A DNA stretch of 64,000 nucleotides from Gavia stellata. Lineage: Eukaryota; Chordata; Aves; Gaviiformes; Gaviidae. The stretch spans positions 74,806,135-74,870,134 of the forward strand of contig NC_082595.1 in NCBI RefSeq assembly GCF_030936135.1, given 5' to 3'. Shown piece by piece: positions 23,101 to 32,822 of the stretch (positions are counted from its first letter, which is position 1; every line of letters starts with the position of its first letter). Both the position numbers and the translations under genes were made by a program. The notes beneath the pieces are model-generated. The model was given only the letters and a program-made list of their open reading frames with translations, ran no database searches and had not been told where the DNA came from.

Positions 23101-26100
23101 CATCCCTTTTCACACTGAAAATTGCTTTTTCCCCATTCAGTTCAATTCACCTTAAAAGAAAACCAGTGTAGTTTTCCAAAAGACGTTCAACAACTTTTGA
23201 AAATGAAGCTCCTTCAAGCTACTTTGAAAGTAAAACCCCAAATTGCGGCCACTTCGGAAAATCTTGGCCACTCAGCACCAATTTGCGTTAACTTGCTGCT
23301 AATGGCAGCGCTAGGTGTGTAGCAACATGAAGCATGTCTTAAGTGCTTCTCAGAGGCATACCTACTCCATTTAGGCACTTAGGTCCCCTTTGCAACGTGT
23401 GGGAAAAAACAGGCCCCTAAGCTAGCCAACAGAATGTACTGGAGAGACTGGTGTGCCTCGGACTCTACTCCTCTTCAGTCTCCTAGTTTTACATTATATA
23501 TGTATGTGTACAAAATGCACATATGTATATATAAAATAAAAATTCTTGTTTTCTGACCTTTAAGAGCTCTCTCCCATTCCCCTCCAGGCTAACAAAATCA
23601 CCCACCCCTGAAAATAGGGAAACATAAAAGCACTGGGGTAAAGCCACTGACTCAAATGGATTCAAATCTCTTATCTATCTGCAGGATTTGGTTACTGTTT
23701 GTTCATAAGCTGATAAGGAGAATGAATGAAGACACCTACCTGAAGAAGAAAATTGTCCATGTATGAACTACTTCTTTCTCATTCTTCAAAACAAGCTTAA
23801 ATTGCTCAAATGCCCCACAGTTGTGTCGGTTCATGACTCCTTACAGTGTAATTTTTTTCTTATTTTAATATTTCGCTACTGTTACTTGATGCTTTTACGT
23901 TGCCAGCATGAAGTATATACCACATTCTGTTAAAATGTCTGATACTTGATAACGTCAATTTGACAAATGAGTTCTTTATTGCATAAAATGCCCATGACTT
24001 CATGTAAAGCTACCCTGAGCTATGCCATAGATAAAATTTCTACTAGAACAAACGGAATATGTGAAATAGACTGTGGACAGATACTAAGACCGATCAGTCC
24101 TAAGATAAAATCTAGGACAGATCAATCAGTCACGTGTAAAGCCAAAAATCCTTCCGTGTTAGGTGTCCTAAGAATGTGAAAAAAAACAGTAATAGCAAAC
24201 AACTTAGACACAGGACTAACCAAGTTATCAGCTATACTCCTGGGACAGCCCCAAAAAATAACTCTGCCTTATTAAAATTTCAGTCGTCTGCACTAGCAAT
24301 CTATGAGAAGATGAAATGTTATCCTTCCCTTTGAATTTCTAGTCTAAATATTTGCATTAAAAAAGTTGTAAGAATAAAAGAGTTTGCCATCAGAATGCTT
24401 TTTTTCTCTGGAGTTCACCCTTCATTCTCTGTTTCAGCAGTACTTTTCTCTAATAGTTCCTTCACAGTAAGAAAATTCACACCATCAGTAATAACAGTGC
24501 CTCTATATTTCACTACGTAAATATGTATTTGAAGACTTTAAAACACACAGTTTGATCTAGTCATTAAAAACCTGAAAAACCATTACTGTTAAATTTAGAA
24601 TTGGCACTAACTTGAAAATCAATACCGCGTATATTAAAAAACAAAAAGCTATCAAATTATGTCCAAAATAACAAGAATTATTAAAACACAATCCCTTATA
24701 TTCACCAACCAAATTCCTTTCTAAAGAAATTAATCAGGCTATCTAGATGGAAGTTGCTTTTTCACTATTCTATCATGCAAATTCACAGCACAATCATCAA
24801 TTTGAGCTATAAAGAATACAACTACACCTTTAGCACAGACCTCAATATCTTTAAGGATTTACAGTAATTAAATCAACAGGGTGAACGTATAACATTTATA
24901 AGCAATCTGGTAAATATTTTATTGTGTTTTTCTCCAAGAATAATTTTTAATTAAGAAATAAAACTTCAATCTGAAAATGTTACAGTAGTTTCTTGCACAT
25001 CTAAAATTTCTAGAATAGTGAAACATTCTAGAACATGAGATTTCTAACATTTTCATCACTGTATGTACTCAAACAACACTGCTAATTTATTCAGATGCTT
25101 TCATGCATAATTACTAGAAAACACAAATCTGTTATTCTGTTAGTCTATCATCAGAAAGGGAAAGCTATCTAGTGAATACTTTGAAAAATGTAAGTAATTG
25201 CAAGTATTATATTATTAACTGCAACATGAATACACTGCCTAAAGTACCATTTTAATTTTCTTAATAGTTCCCTTTTTCTATATAGGCTAACATTGGGAAC
25301 GCAAGGCCTGATTTCAAGCTTTGCCCACGCGACAGATGACTTCTGGCATAGCAAGGTTGTCCAAGGATGTGACAACACATAAATTGTAACACCGTTGAGA
25401 AAGCAAGAGCCCTTTTTAAGGACATACTCATACTGCAAACCTGTATTCTTAATTCTAAAATCTTGGTGGGTTTTTTTCAAGGTGGGAGAGGAGTGCTGTT
25501 AGGTTGATCGTGTTGGTACAAAGCACCACTTTTCTGCTACTGCTGTATTGACTCAGGAAGCTAGCAGAGTACGCTTACTTCTGTATCAGCAAAGGATCCT
25601 CTGCTCTCACATGGTTTATGTCTCTTTTTTAAGCATGTGTGAAGTATCTAATAGATGTTACACTCCCCAAACAGACTGCTTTCTCTCTTCCTTGGTGGGC
25701 TTTCATTGTTTGATTTCAAGCCAAGGTCTTTGCAACTAGCAAGCAGCACGTTTGCAAAAAAGGAGCATTAAGTTATGGGCCTGATCTAGTCATTATTAAA
25801 TCAGCAAGTGCTGAATTAAATTCAATCTTCTATTATACCCCACAAAAAACCTCACAGTGGAAACACCTGCATTACAAATATTATAGGACGTGACTCCGCT
25901 TGTTAGCAAAATGTTTCTATTTATAGCAACAGGAAGAAATGAAATCTGTATCTATAAAACACGACCAGAACGTAACAGACAGAATCACTCAGCAATTGTT
26001 CCTATTGCTAGCGTTGCGATTTCCAGTGCTGACCCATTCCAAAAGAATATCTCCAGTTCCTTATAAGCTTCTCCCTTCAACCTTCTTCTCACAGAATATA

Positions 26101-29100
26101 AATCTCATTTGGAAGATTGAAACCAAAATGTTTTTCTTACCAAATGCTATTTTCCTTCATCATATGCTGAGAATGAATGGTTCTTCTTGAACATTCAAGC
26201 TGCTAAAGAGAAAGAAAAAGTGCGTATCAAATTTTCATTCTGTCCACTTTGATAAAGGCTCTTTTTCACATTAAGGCTTAAAGGGAAATGAAGACACTAA
26301 ACCTCAAAACATAGGTGCAGTCGGGCCGACTTCTCTACCTGTGCAGATTCATGATACTCCTTTTAATGGATTTCTTGAGAAAATGAGGCGAAGAAGAAAT
26401 TATGCAGATGCATAAAGAGCAGAGTACACCACAGGGAAAATGCTGCTAGAATAATGAGAGTTGGGATCCTAGCGCAGTCGTATTTTGAATATTTTGCCAT
26501 GCCTGTCTTCAGTGACATCTCAGTCAACAACCGAATACGGGTCTGAACAGTCTGCTCAGCTAGCTGGCATGTCACTGGGGATTGTTACCAGTGCTTAAAA
26601 GGTAAATTACCCTGAATGAAAAGATTTAAAGCAGTTGTGCAAAACTTCACATCACTTTTTGGATGTCAAAATTATTGGTAATATTATGGCTTGCTGAGAA
26701 TAAAAAAAAAGGTCAGATGATCTAATATAAAGCTACCTCGGATAAAGAAAGATTTGGGGAATTTTCTGTTTCTTACCTGGCAACAATGCTTACCCAAAGT
26801 ACTTTAGGAAAATATATTAAAACTATGACAATTCCTTGTGCTATTCTTCTAAGAAAATTCTAAGCTTATTGCAACTAAAACTAGTTTTAAGAAAGCAGCT
26901 GAACCTTGGACAAACCATCCTTTCTGCTTCTTAGCTGCACAGCCTTCCCTGAAGATTTGCCCAGGACTTTATAGTCTAGATGTTTTCTATGAAATATCAG
27001 TGACACCCGTGTCATGCAGAACTTTGGGGGTTTATGTATACAAAACACATTTTAGAGGCATTTAGTACTGCACGTGGTTTATTGAAGAATGAATGAATAA
27101 AACAGCCTTGCTAATTAAGCTGCTCTGGAAACAGTAATCAATTGGAAATTCAGGTGTCAAAGCAGAGTAAGATTATAAAATGTGCTTCAGAAAAACCCTT
27201 AAACTAATGTTATTTTAAATGTATGGTTTTTAACCAAGTTCTGAAGCACTTTGGGAGCTACCTTTTAAATGTCTTCTGAGTACCACTGTTAACTATTTTG
27301 TAAAAGGAAAGTAAAACATATTTCAAGCACTGTTTATGGAAGGGGATTTAAGATCAAACAATGCATTGTACAGAACACCAAAGCATTCACTGTTGGTCAA
27401 ACACTGTAGAAGAACGTTATCCAACACAATACCGACACATGCCAACTGTTACATCCTAATAAATACACATGTAAGCAAATGGCAAAAATTATTTTAAAGT
27501 AGCTGTCACCAGGTCTCTAATGAAATTCTATTACAATGACTTTCTATGATACAAAAATAATAATAATATTCTTTAGAATAACAGGTGTAATACAACAGTT
27601 ACACTTGCTCACTATACAAATACTCAGTCCATTGGTGACAGACTGCGATTAAAGTCATCGCCTATCCTTACACAGCTCTATAAATGCATGGCTGTTAAAT
27701 TAACACATCACGGACAACTGCTTTTATCATAGTTACTTTAAAGTATCTGTTAACAAAAAACAAGAAATTGCCCGAGAAATGGCTTGGTTTGTACATATTT
27801 TATCTATTATATTACAGGAGCATCTTAAGCAAGCATGATGCTCTACTCCTCCTGGCACAGTACAAATAAGTGTAAGTTGATAATCTCCGAAACGACCAAT
27901 ACAACACAGCATACTGCATAGCTATTGTAAATTCTAACTTCTTACATAAACTATCTTATGTATACCAAGTATGAACAGTTTGCATAGTTGCACAGTAATA
28001 GTTATTCACACTGGGGTTTTTACACTATTCTTAAAATATGGGCAGCTAACATTCAGACCAGCAGTCTGCTTTTTAAGAATCCACAAACTTAAATTCATAT
28101 GCTGTTAACCAGATATTGCTCATACATTTAAATTACAGGCTATCACTTAACTTACATTAATTGTAAAATACACTGATTTATCAAAACATTAATTGTACTT
28201 AATATTCTTTTTTTACTTTTGAGGGCAGATGTACAAAACTACATTAAAAAACCCCACTGCTATTAAATAAAGCCAATTTAAAGCAATAGAAAATTAGTCT
28301 GAACCAACTTGTGCTACTTGCTTTGTCTGAAGTTGCAAGGAGAGAAAAATGCATTTCAATAATACTGATGCCCAAAATAGATTATATTTTTTCTGGTACT
28401 TTAAGGACTATTTTATATTTATGAGATTTTACCAAAGGCATGTATCTATGAGAAAACTGTCACCTTTGAAAGCAAAGGGAATTAGCCAGTAATTCATAAA
28501 ATTTTAGAGATGCTTCAAGTAACAGTGACAATGGCAAAAGCTCCAGATATACTGATAGATACCAATTCACATCACATGCTTACAGTTGGTGTATTTTTTT
28601 CATTAAGAATATATAAATTGATTAGAAAAAGTGCATTAATTATCGGTGGGCATTGGAAGGTTCTTGCTAACCTTTCCATATGTCATCAGAGTTGCATATT
28701 AAATGATGCATTTTCAAAGCTTATCTTTGCATGTTTTATCTATTTACAAGAAAATGCATTCCCAAGCAAGTAATAAGCATGAGTAACATACAATACTGAA
28801 ATGCACCTGTTGCAAGCTTTAAGATAAATGTAAAGTTCCATCAAGTTACTTGATGTAAATCACTACAGAACTTCACGAGTACCAAGAGCTTAAAATGAAA
28901 CAGTAAGCACTTAATTTAATAAGTGCTGCATTGATTTACAAGTCTGAAGCTTGCCGACTACACAACCGAGCTGCGTTTAATTTAGTTCAGGACATAAAAG
29001 TATGGGGTTTTTATAATAAAAAATTCCATTCAGGTAAAATTTTCTTTAGCCTACAAACTCCACAACTAAATTCGAATGATTTTTTTTTAATTTGGTAGAG

Positions 29101-29399
29101 AAGACCTTCCCAGCAAGGTGGACCCTAGCATGCCTTAACATTTTGCAGTTGTTTTGAGAGAAGACCCCAGTCTTCTGGGGGGGGGGTTCTTCTGGGGGTT
29201 TTGTGCCAAGTGAAAATGCTTTCGTCATTGATTGGTGTAATTCTCCAAGCACATTTCACAAAATCGGCTAACATTTATGTCTCTAAGCTACGCATTCGTA
29301 TAAAATTTTATTCAGATTACTACTGCAGGGCTATTACTTCAGAGACTATGAAGCTATCCACATTCTTAGATGTCCATACATTTCTCATCGAACAGCAAA

Positions 29400-29433
29400 C
29401 TTCAACACAACAGTTCTTGTAAGACTGTTTATT
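29400..29433 (-). terminator. TPBG: Polyadenylation signal for TPBG
   Basis: Minus-strand AATAAA at 29433-29428 is followed about 10 bases on by a CA dinucleotide suited to cleavage (about 29418). A GU-rich element (TGTTGTGTTG in transcript sense) follows 18-27 bases downstream of the hexamer. The three elements in proper spacing make this a convincing site, although another AATAAA lies about 120 bases further. Confidence 0.6.
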
Positions 29434-30112
29434 GAATTTAACAGTTCAGATGGAGTTTAGATGCAGTTTGTATAAAAAACCTCTTTCCAAACTGCAATCA
29501 AAAATAACTTTACAAAATAGTAAGAGACTTACTGAGATCGTAAGTTTCCTAATATGTAAAACTACAAAGTATTTGTGCATGCTCACTGTTCGATTTCCTT
29601 CTTTGTAACAGAGGAGTTGTTAAAAGGAGTTTCTTTTTTTTTTTAAAATCTCAAGGTAGTCTATGAAATGGAATCGTTGTCATCACTATTCGGATATACA
29701 AGATCAAAACTGGCACAGAGGAACATAAGATTTTTTTCCCAAAAAGTTGAGGCAGCTTTTGTTGAATGGTGTCTGCATCAGTAAATTTTTTTTTTATAAA
29801 CTCTGGTGGCTTTGGAGCATCAGAGAGATCCTTTTTTTCTTTTGAGATCTTGAAAAAAAATTTCCAACACGTACAGACAGGTAAGGAGAAAGAGAAGTAG
29901 CAGCTTGTTTCTTACATACAGCCCAACGCCATGCACAGCTGCCCAGTGTCTCAAAACAAAATTGAACTTGATGTCACAAGGAGGAATATCCCCCTCAGGT
30001 TACAAGCATGTCTGAGATTTCTCCAGGGAGAGGGAAGCAAGCACGAGGGTAAAGCGGAAGTCTACTTTTCATGCATAGCTACTGTGTGCTGCCCCGCGTC
30101 TGTGGCGCTTCG
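29418..30112 (-). other. TPBG: TPBG 3' UTR (predicted)
   Basis: The segment runs from the stop codon to the first good polyadenylation site on the minus strand, about 695 bases. It is AT-rich with several T runs in transcript sense. It contains no other AATAAA before the site at 29433-29428. A longer form using the next hexamer at 29312-29307 is possible. Confidence 0.55.
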
Positions 30113-31240
30113 TCAGACATCCGAGTTGGAGCTGAGGTTTGTTAACCTGGGGTCTGCATTGATCTCGTATCTGTAGTGGTAGCCCTCCATGTGATCCCTA
30201 CAGGCATCTCTGATGTTGTGCATCCACTTTTTGATTCCTTTTCTGTTCAAGTACAACACCAGCAGGAAAATGGCCCCGATGAGAGCCAAGACTATCCCTA
30301 GAAAGACGTACGAAGTCTGTAGCTGGGAAGGCAGGTCTACAGGCACGGAGCAGTTCAGGTCCGAGCCATTGATCTTCAGCAGGGCTTTGCCCAGCATCTT
30401 GTCAGGGTAGGCGCAGGTCAGGGCTTCTTTGCCCTCCACCTGGTCGCTCTCCTTGAGCCAGGCCACCAGGTCCTCGATGGCGCAGTCACAGACCCAGGCG
30501 TTGCGGCCCAAGCCAATGTGCCGGAGGGCGGGCAGACCACGGAACTGGGCCAGGGTGCCGTTCCTCAGCACACTCAGGGAGTTGTTGCTGAGGTTGAGGC
30601 TCTGCAGCTGGCCCAGCCCCTGGAAGGAGACGTTTCGCAGGCCCACCAGGGAGTTGTTGCTGAGGTCCAGCTGCCGCAGGGCGGGCAGGGCCGTGAACAT
30701 GCCGGCAGGCAGCAGCAGCAGCCCGTTGTCGGTCAGCTCCAGGCGGCTGAGGTTGCGCAGGGCCCCGGACTGCAGCATGGCGGCCAGGCTCAGGAGGACG
30801 CCATGGTCGTGCAGGGCCCCGCGGAGGGCCAGCTCCTCCAGCGGGCTGCCGCCCTCCCCGAAGGCCTGCGGGCTGAGGGAGACCAGGGGGTTGCCGCTGA
30901 GGTCCAGCTGCCGCAGGGCAGGCAGGGCTGCGAGGGCACCGGCCTCCACGGTCCGCAGGTGGTTGCCGCTGAGGTTGAGGGCGCTGAGGTCGGGCAGGCG
31001 CTGGGCGGGGAAGGCGCCGGCCGGCAGGCGGGCCAGACGGTTGCCGGTGATGAAGAGGTTGCGCACGTAGGACGGCAGATCGGGCGGCACCGCCGTCAGG
31101 TTCCTGTTCACGCACTTCACCGTCTTGGCCGCCTCCAAGCACTCGCAGAGGGCCGGGCAGCTGCCGGGCTGCTGCGCCGAGCCGCAGCCCAGCAGGGCGT
31201 GCAGCAGCAGCCCCAGGCAGAGCGCGCTGCGCCCCGGCAT
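30113..31240 (-). CDS. TPBG: Trophoblast glycoprotein (5T4 / Waif1), LRR cell-surface protein
   Basis: This is a single-exon coding sequence of 375 codons for a type I membrane glycoprotein. Mammalian TPBG (about 420 residues) is known to inhibit Wnt/beta-catenin signalling at the LRP6 level and to affect cell adhesion and motility. Visible order: signal peptide about 1-22; cysteine cap C28, C32, C34, C43; leucine-rich repeats about 58-248 with LxxLxLSxNxL cores (ALNLSGNHL, QLDLSGNPL, QLDLSNNSL, SLNLSNNSL); C-terminal cap C251, C253, C276, C297; membrane helix about 311-331; cytoplasmic tail ending SDV, a class I PDZ ligand as in mammals. About nine extracellular N-glycosylation sequons are present. 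From SYVFLGIVLALIG onward it looks identical to the mammalian protein. It is shorter because it lacks the Ser-rich N-terminal stretch and part of the mid-ectodomain insert. The start is ATG at 31240 (G at -3). The frame stays open upstream, but only to a GTG at 31264. The paralogue TPBGL is a less likely alternative. Confidence 0.96.
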   Translation of the reverse strand: MPGRSALCLGLLLHALLGCGSAQQPGSCPALCECLEAAKTVKCVNRNLTAVPPDLPSYVRNLFITGNRLARLPAGAFPAQRLPDLSALNLSGNHLRTVEAGALAALPALRQLDLSGNPLVSLSPQAFGEGGSPLEELALRGALHDHGVLLSLAAMLQSGALRNLSRLELTDNGLLLLPAGMFTALPALRQLDLSNNSLVGLRNVSFQGLGQLQSLNLSNNSLSVLRNGTLAQFRGLPALRHIGLGRNAWVCDCAIEDLVAWLKESDQVEGKEALTCAYPDKMLGKALLKINGSDLNCSVPVDLPSQLQTSYVFLGIVLALIGAIFLLVLYLNRKGIKKWMHNIRDACRDHMEGYHYRYEINADPRLTNLSSNSDV

Positions 31241-31420
31241 CGCGCCCGGCCCGGCCCCGCACACAACTTTCCCCTCCGGGCGCCTTCGGCTCTGGGCGGC
31301 GCGGCGAGGCGAGGCGGGGGGCGGCTCCCGCCGGGGCGCTGCCCGCTCCGGGCAGCCCCTTCTCCGGGGGCAGGCGCTTCCCCTCCGGGGCTGGCTCCAC
31401 TCCGCTCACAGCAGCGAGAC
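31241..31420 (-). other. TPBG: TPBG 5' UTR part of coding exon (predicted)
   Basis: In transcript sense this runs from the splice acceptor at 31421 to the ATG at 31240. It is extremely GC-rich, with no stop in the coding frame near the ATG but also no upstream in-frame ATG. A strong GC content implies a structured leader. Confidence 0.5.
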
Positions 31421-32186
31421 CTGCGGCAGGGGAGGAAAGGGAGAGGGCAGCGGCGGGGCGGGGCGGCGCAGCTCCCCTCGCCCGCGCCCACCCGCCTGCC
31501 CGCAACTCCGCGCCTCGCTCCGCGACCCCGACACGTGGCTCGCCCGGGCGGCCGCGGCCCCCGCCCGAGGCAGCGCGGGGGAACCCCCCGAGGAACAAGT
31601 TTCCTCCCGCTTCCAGCTCACGCCGCTTCCTCCCCACCCGGCCGGCGGCCCCGCTGGCGGAGCACGGAGAGTAGGGAAGGGTCTAACTCGCCGCCCCCCA
31701 CCGCGCCCCGCAGCTCCCCGCCTGCCGCCCCAGCGCTCTCCCCTCCGCTCCGCGCCACGACCGATGCACACTCCCGCCCGCAAAACCCACCGCCGAGCCG
31801 AGCCGAGCCGAGCCCCGCCCGGTCCTGGTCCCTCACCTCCCGCCGCCGCTCCCGCCCCGCGTCCGGAGCAAACTCCGCCGGAGAGAGCCGCCGACTGCCC
31901 CTCGCCCCGCCGCCAACTCCGCGCCCACCCTCGCCGCGCCTGGCCCTGCCTCCGCTGACAGGAGAAACCAACCGCCGCCCCGGCCGGGGGGAGCCGCCGG
32001 CCGCGCCTGCCCCGAGGGGCCGTCCCGCCGCCTCCCGCGCCCCGCCCGGCTCCCGCCCGCCGCCCTCACGCCCCGTTCTGCCGCCGCCGCCGAGCGGCCG
32101 CGCCCGGGAGCTCGCCGGGAGAGTAGGCTTGGCCCGCCCTTCGCTCCCCTCGCCCCCCGGCCCAGGTGGTGCTGCCGGAGGCTTAC
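31421..32186 (-). other. TPBG: Predicted TPBG 5' UTR intron
   Basis: On the minus strand there is a strong acceptor: a pyrimidine tract (CCCTTTCCTCCCCTGCCGCAG) ending at 31421. A near-consensus donor, CAAG|GTAAGC, has its GT at 32186-32185. Together they define a 766-base intron just upstream of the coding exon, which fits TPBG genes having a non-coding first exon and the whole protein in the last exon. Alternative donors of reasonable quality lie near 31836 (GGAG|GTGAGG) and 32376 (ACAG|GTACAA), so several leaders may exist. Confidence 0.5.
31792..31814. repeat. (GAGCC)n pentanucleotide repeat, short
   Basis: About four and a half copies of GAGCC on the plus strand, inside the predicted TPBG leader intron. 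It is the reverse complement of the longer repeat at 32257-32305. Confidence 0.9.
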
Positions 32187-32256
32187 CTTGCCGCCGAGCG
32201 GAGCCGCTCCACGTGGAGCTCCTCTCAGCGCGGCAGAGGGGGCGGGGGGAACGGCG

Positions 32257-32305
32257 CGGCTCGGCTCGGCTCGGCTCGGCTCGGCTCGGCTCGGCTCGGC
32301 TCGGC
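32257..32305. repeat. (GGCTC)n pentanucleotide repeat, about 10 copies
   Basis: Nine uninterrupted TCGGC units plus a partial unit. It lies in the CpG island, about 70 bases upstream of the predicted first-exon donor, so it is in the TPBG 5' leader or core promoter. Every unit contains a CpG. Length is likely variable between individuals, and such tracts are prone to assembly error. Confidence 0.95.
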
Positions 32306-32783
32306 AGGGAGCGACTCCCGGCCACCCCTCGAGGGGAGAGCCGGCGGCGGCGAGCGAGTGCCTCCCTCCCCGCCTTGTACCTGTGCTCGCCCCGACGCGG
32401 CGGCCGGGGCCGGGGGCGTCGCGCCGGAGCCTCCCTGCTGAGTGCCGTTTTCCGCGGTTTCCCCGGTCGGCGCGCTCAGGCCGGCAGGACTGGGAAATCC
32501 CGAGGGATTTCCAGGGCGGGGGGCGCCGTGCCGGCTGCTGGCGGCGCGGGACCGCCCGGCGCGGCCCCCGCCCTGGGCCCGGGTGCGGGGAGGAGGCGAG
32601 GGGGGTCCGCAGGCCCCGGCGGGTTTTGGCGTGGAGGCGGGGCGAGACCGGCTGCTGCCCCGACCCGTCAATCCAGGGAAAGCGTTTCGGGGAGAGGGGA
32701 GCAACACCAGCGACAAAAAACACCGAACAAGCTCCAAAACTAAAGCAAAAAAAACCAAACCCGCCGGGATCTTTAGGGGTCCT

Positions 32784-32789
32784 AAAATA

Positions 32790-32822
<33 letters not shown>
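32784..32822. repeat. (AAT)n microsatellite followed by poly(A)
   Basis: About eight AAT units run into an uninterrupted A run of about 13 at the outer edge of the TPBG CpG island. It marks the sharp GC-to-AT transition. There is no flanking sign of a retrocopy. Confidence 0.9.

Larger units (their letters stand above)
17674..29400. other. AT-rich gene desert downstream of TPBG
   Basis: 11.7 kb of strongly AT-rich sequence without a recognisable gene, CR1 copy or CpG island. Small simple repeats occur (19565-19584, 20105-20164, TA/TG tract near 23490-23540, a G10 run at 29177-29186). Frames of 100-190 codons at 18410-19051 and 20066-20398 overlap antisense frames, often start at non-ATG codons and show no domain. 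The stretch just left of TPBG (27-29.4 kb) could include an extended 3' UTR, since more AATAAA hexamers occur on the minus strand (for example 29312-29307 and 27083-27078). Confidence 0.5.
30430..32690. promoter_or_regulatory. TPBG: CpG island spanning TPBG promoter, leader and LRR coding region
   Basis: Extremely GC- and CpG-rich DNA begins within the TPBG coding exon and continues past the predicted first exon, ending sharply at about 32690 where AT-rich DNA resumes. There is no obvious TATA box. Many GGGCGG/CCGCCC Sp1-type boxes are present. Long open frames on both strands here (up to 741 codons on the plus strand) come from the scarcity of stop codons in such DNA and are not genes. Transcription presumably starts between about 32190 and 32500 on the minus strand. 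Confidence 0.8.

Noticed and set aside
30486..31637. 383-codon minus-strand frame overlapping TPBG in another frame
   Set aside because: It is a GC-rich shadow of TPBG and its leader, with repetitive Pro/Ala/Arg/Gln composition and no domain.
30518..32743. 741-codon open frame on the plus strand opposite TPBG
   Set aside because: It lies entirely in CpG-island DNA where stop codons are rare, is antisense to a real gene, is low-complexity (Pro, Arg, Ala, Gly) and has no family resemblance.
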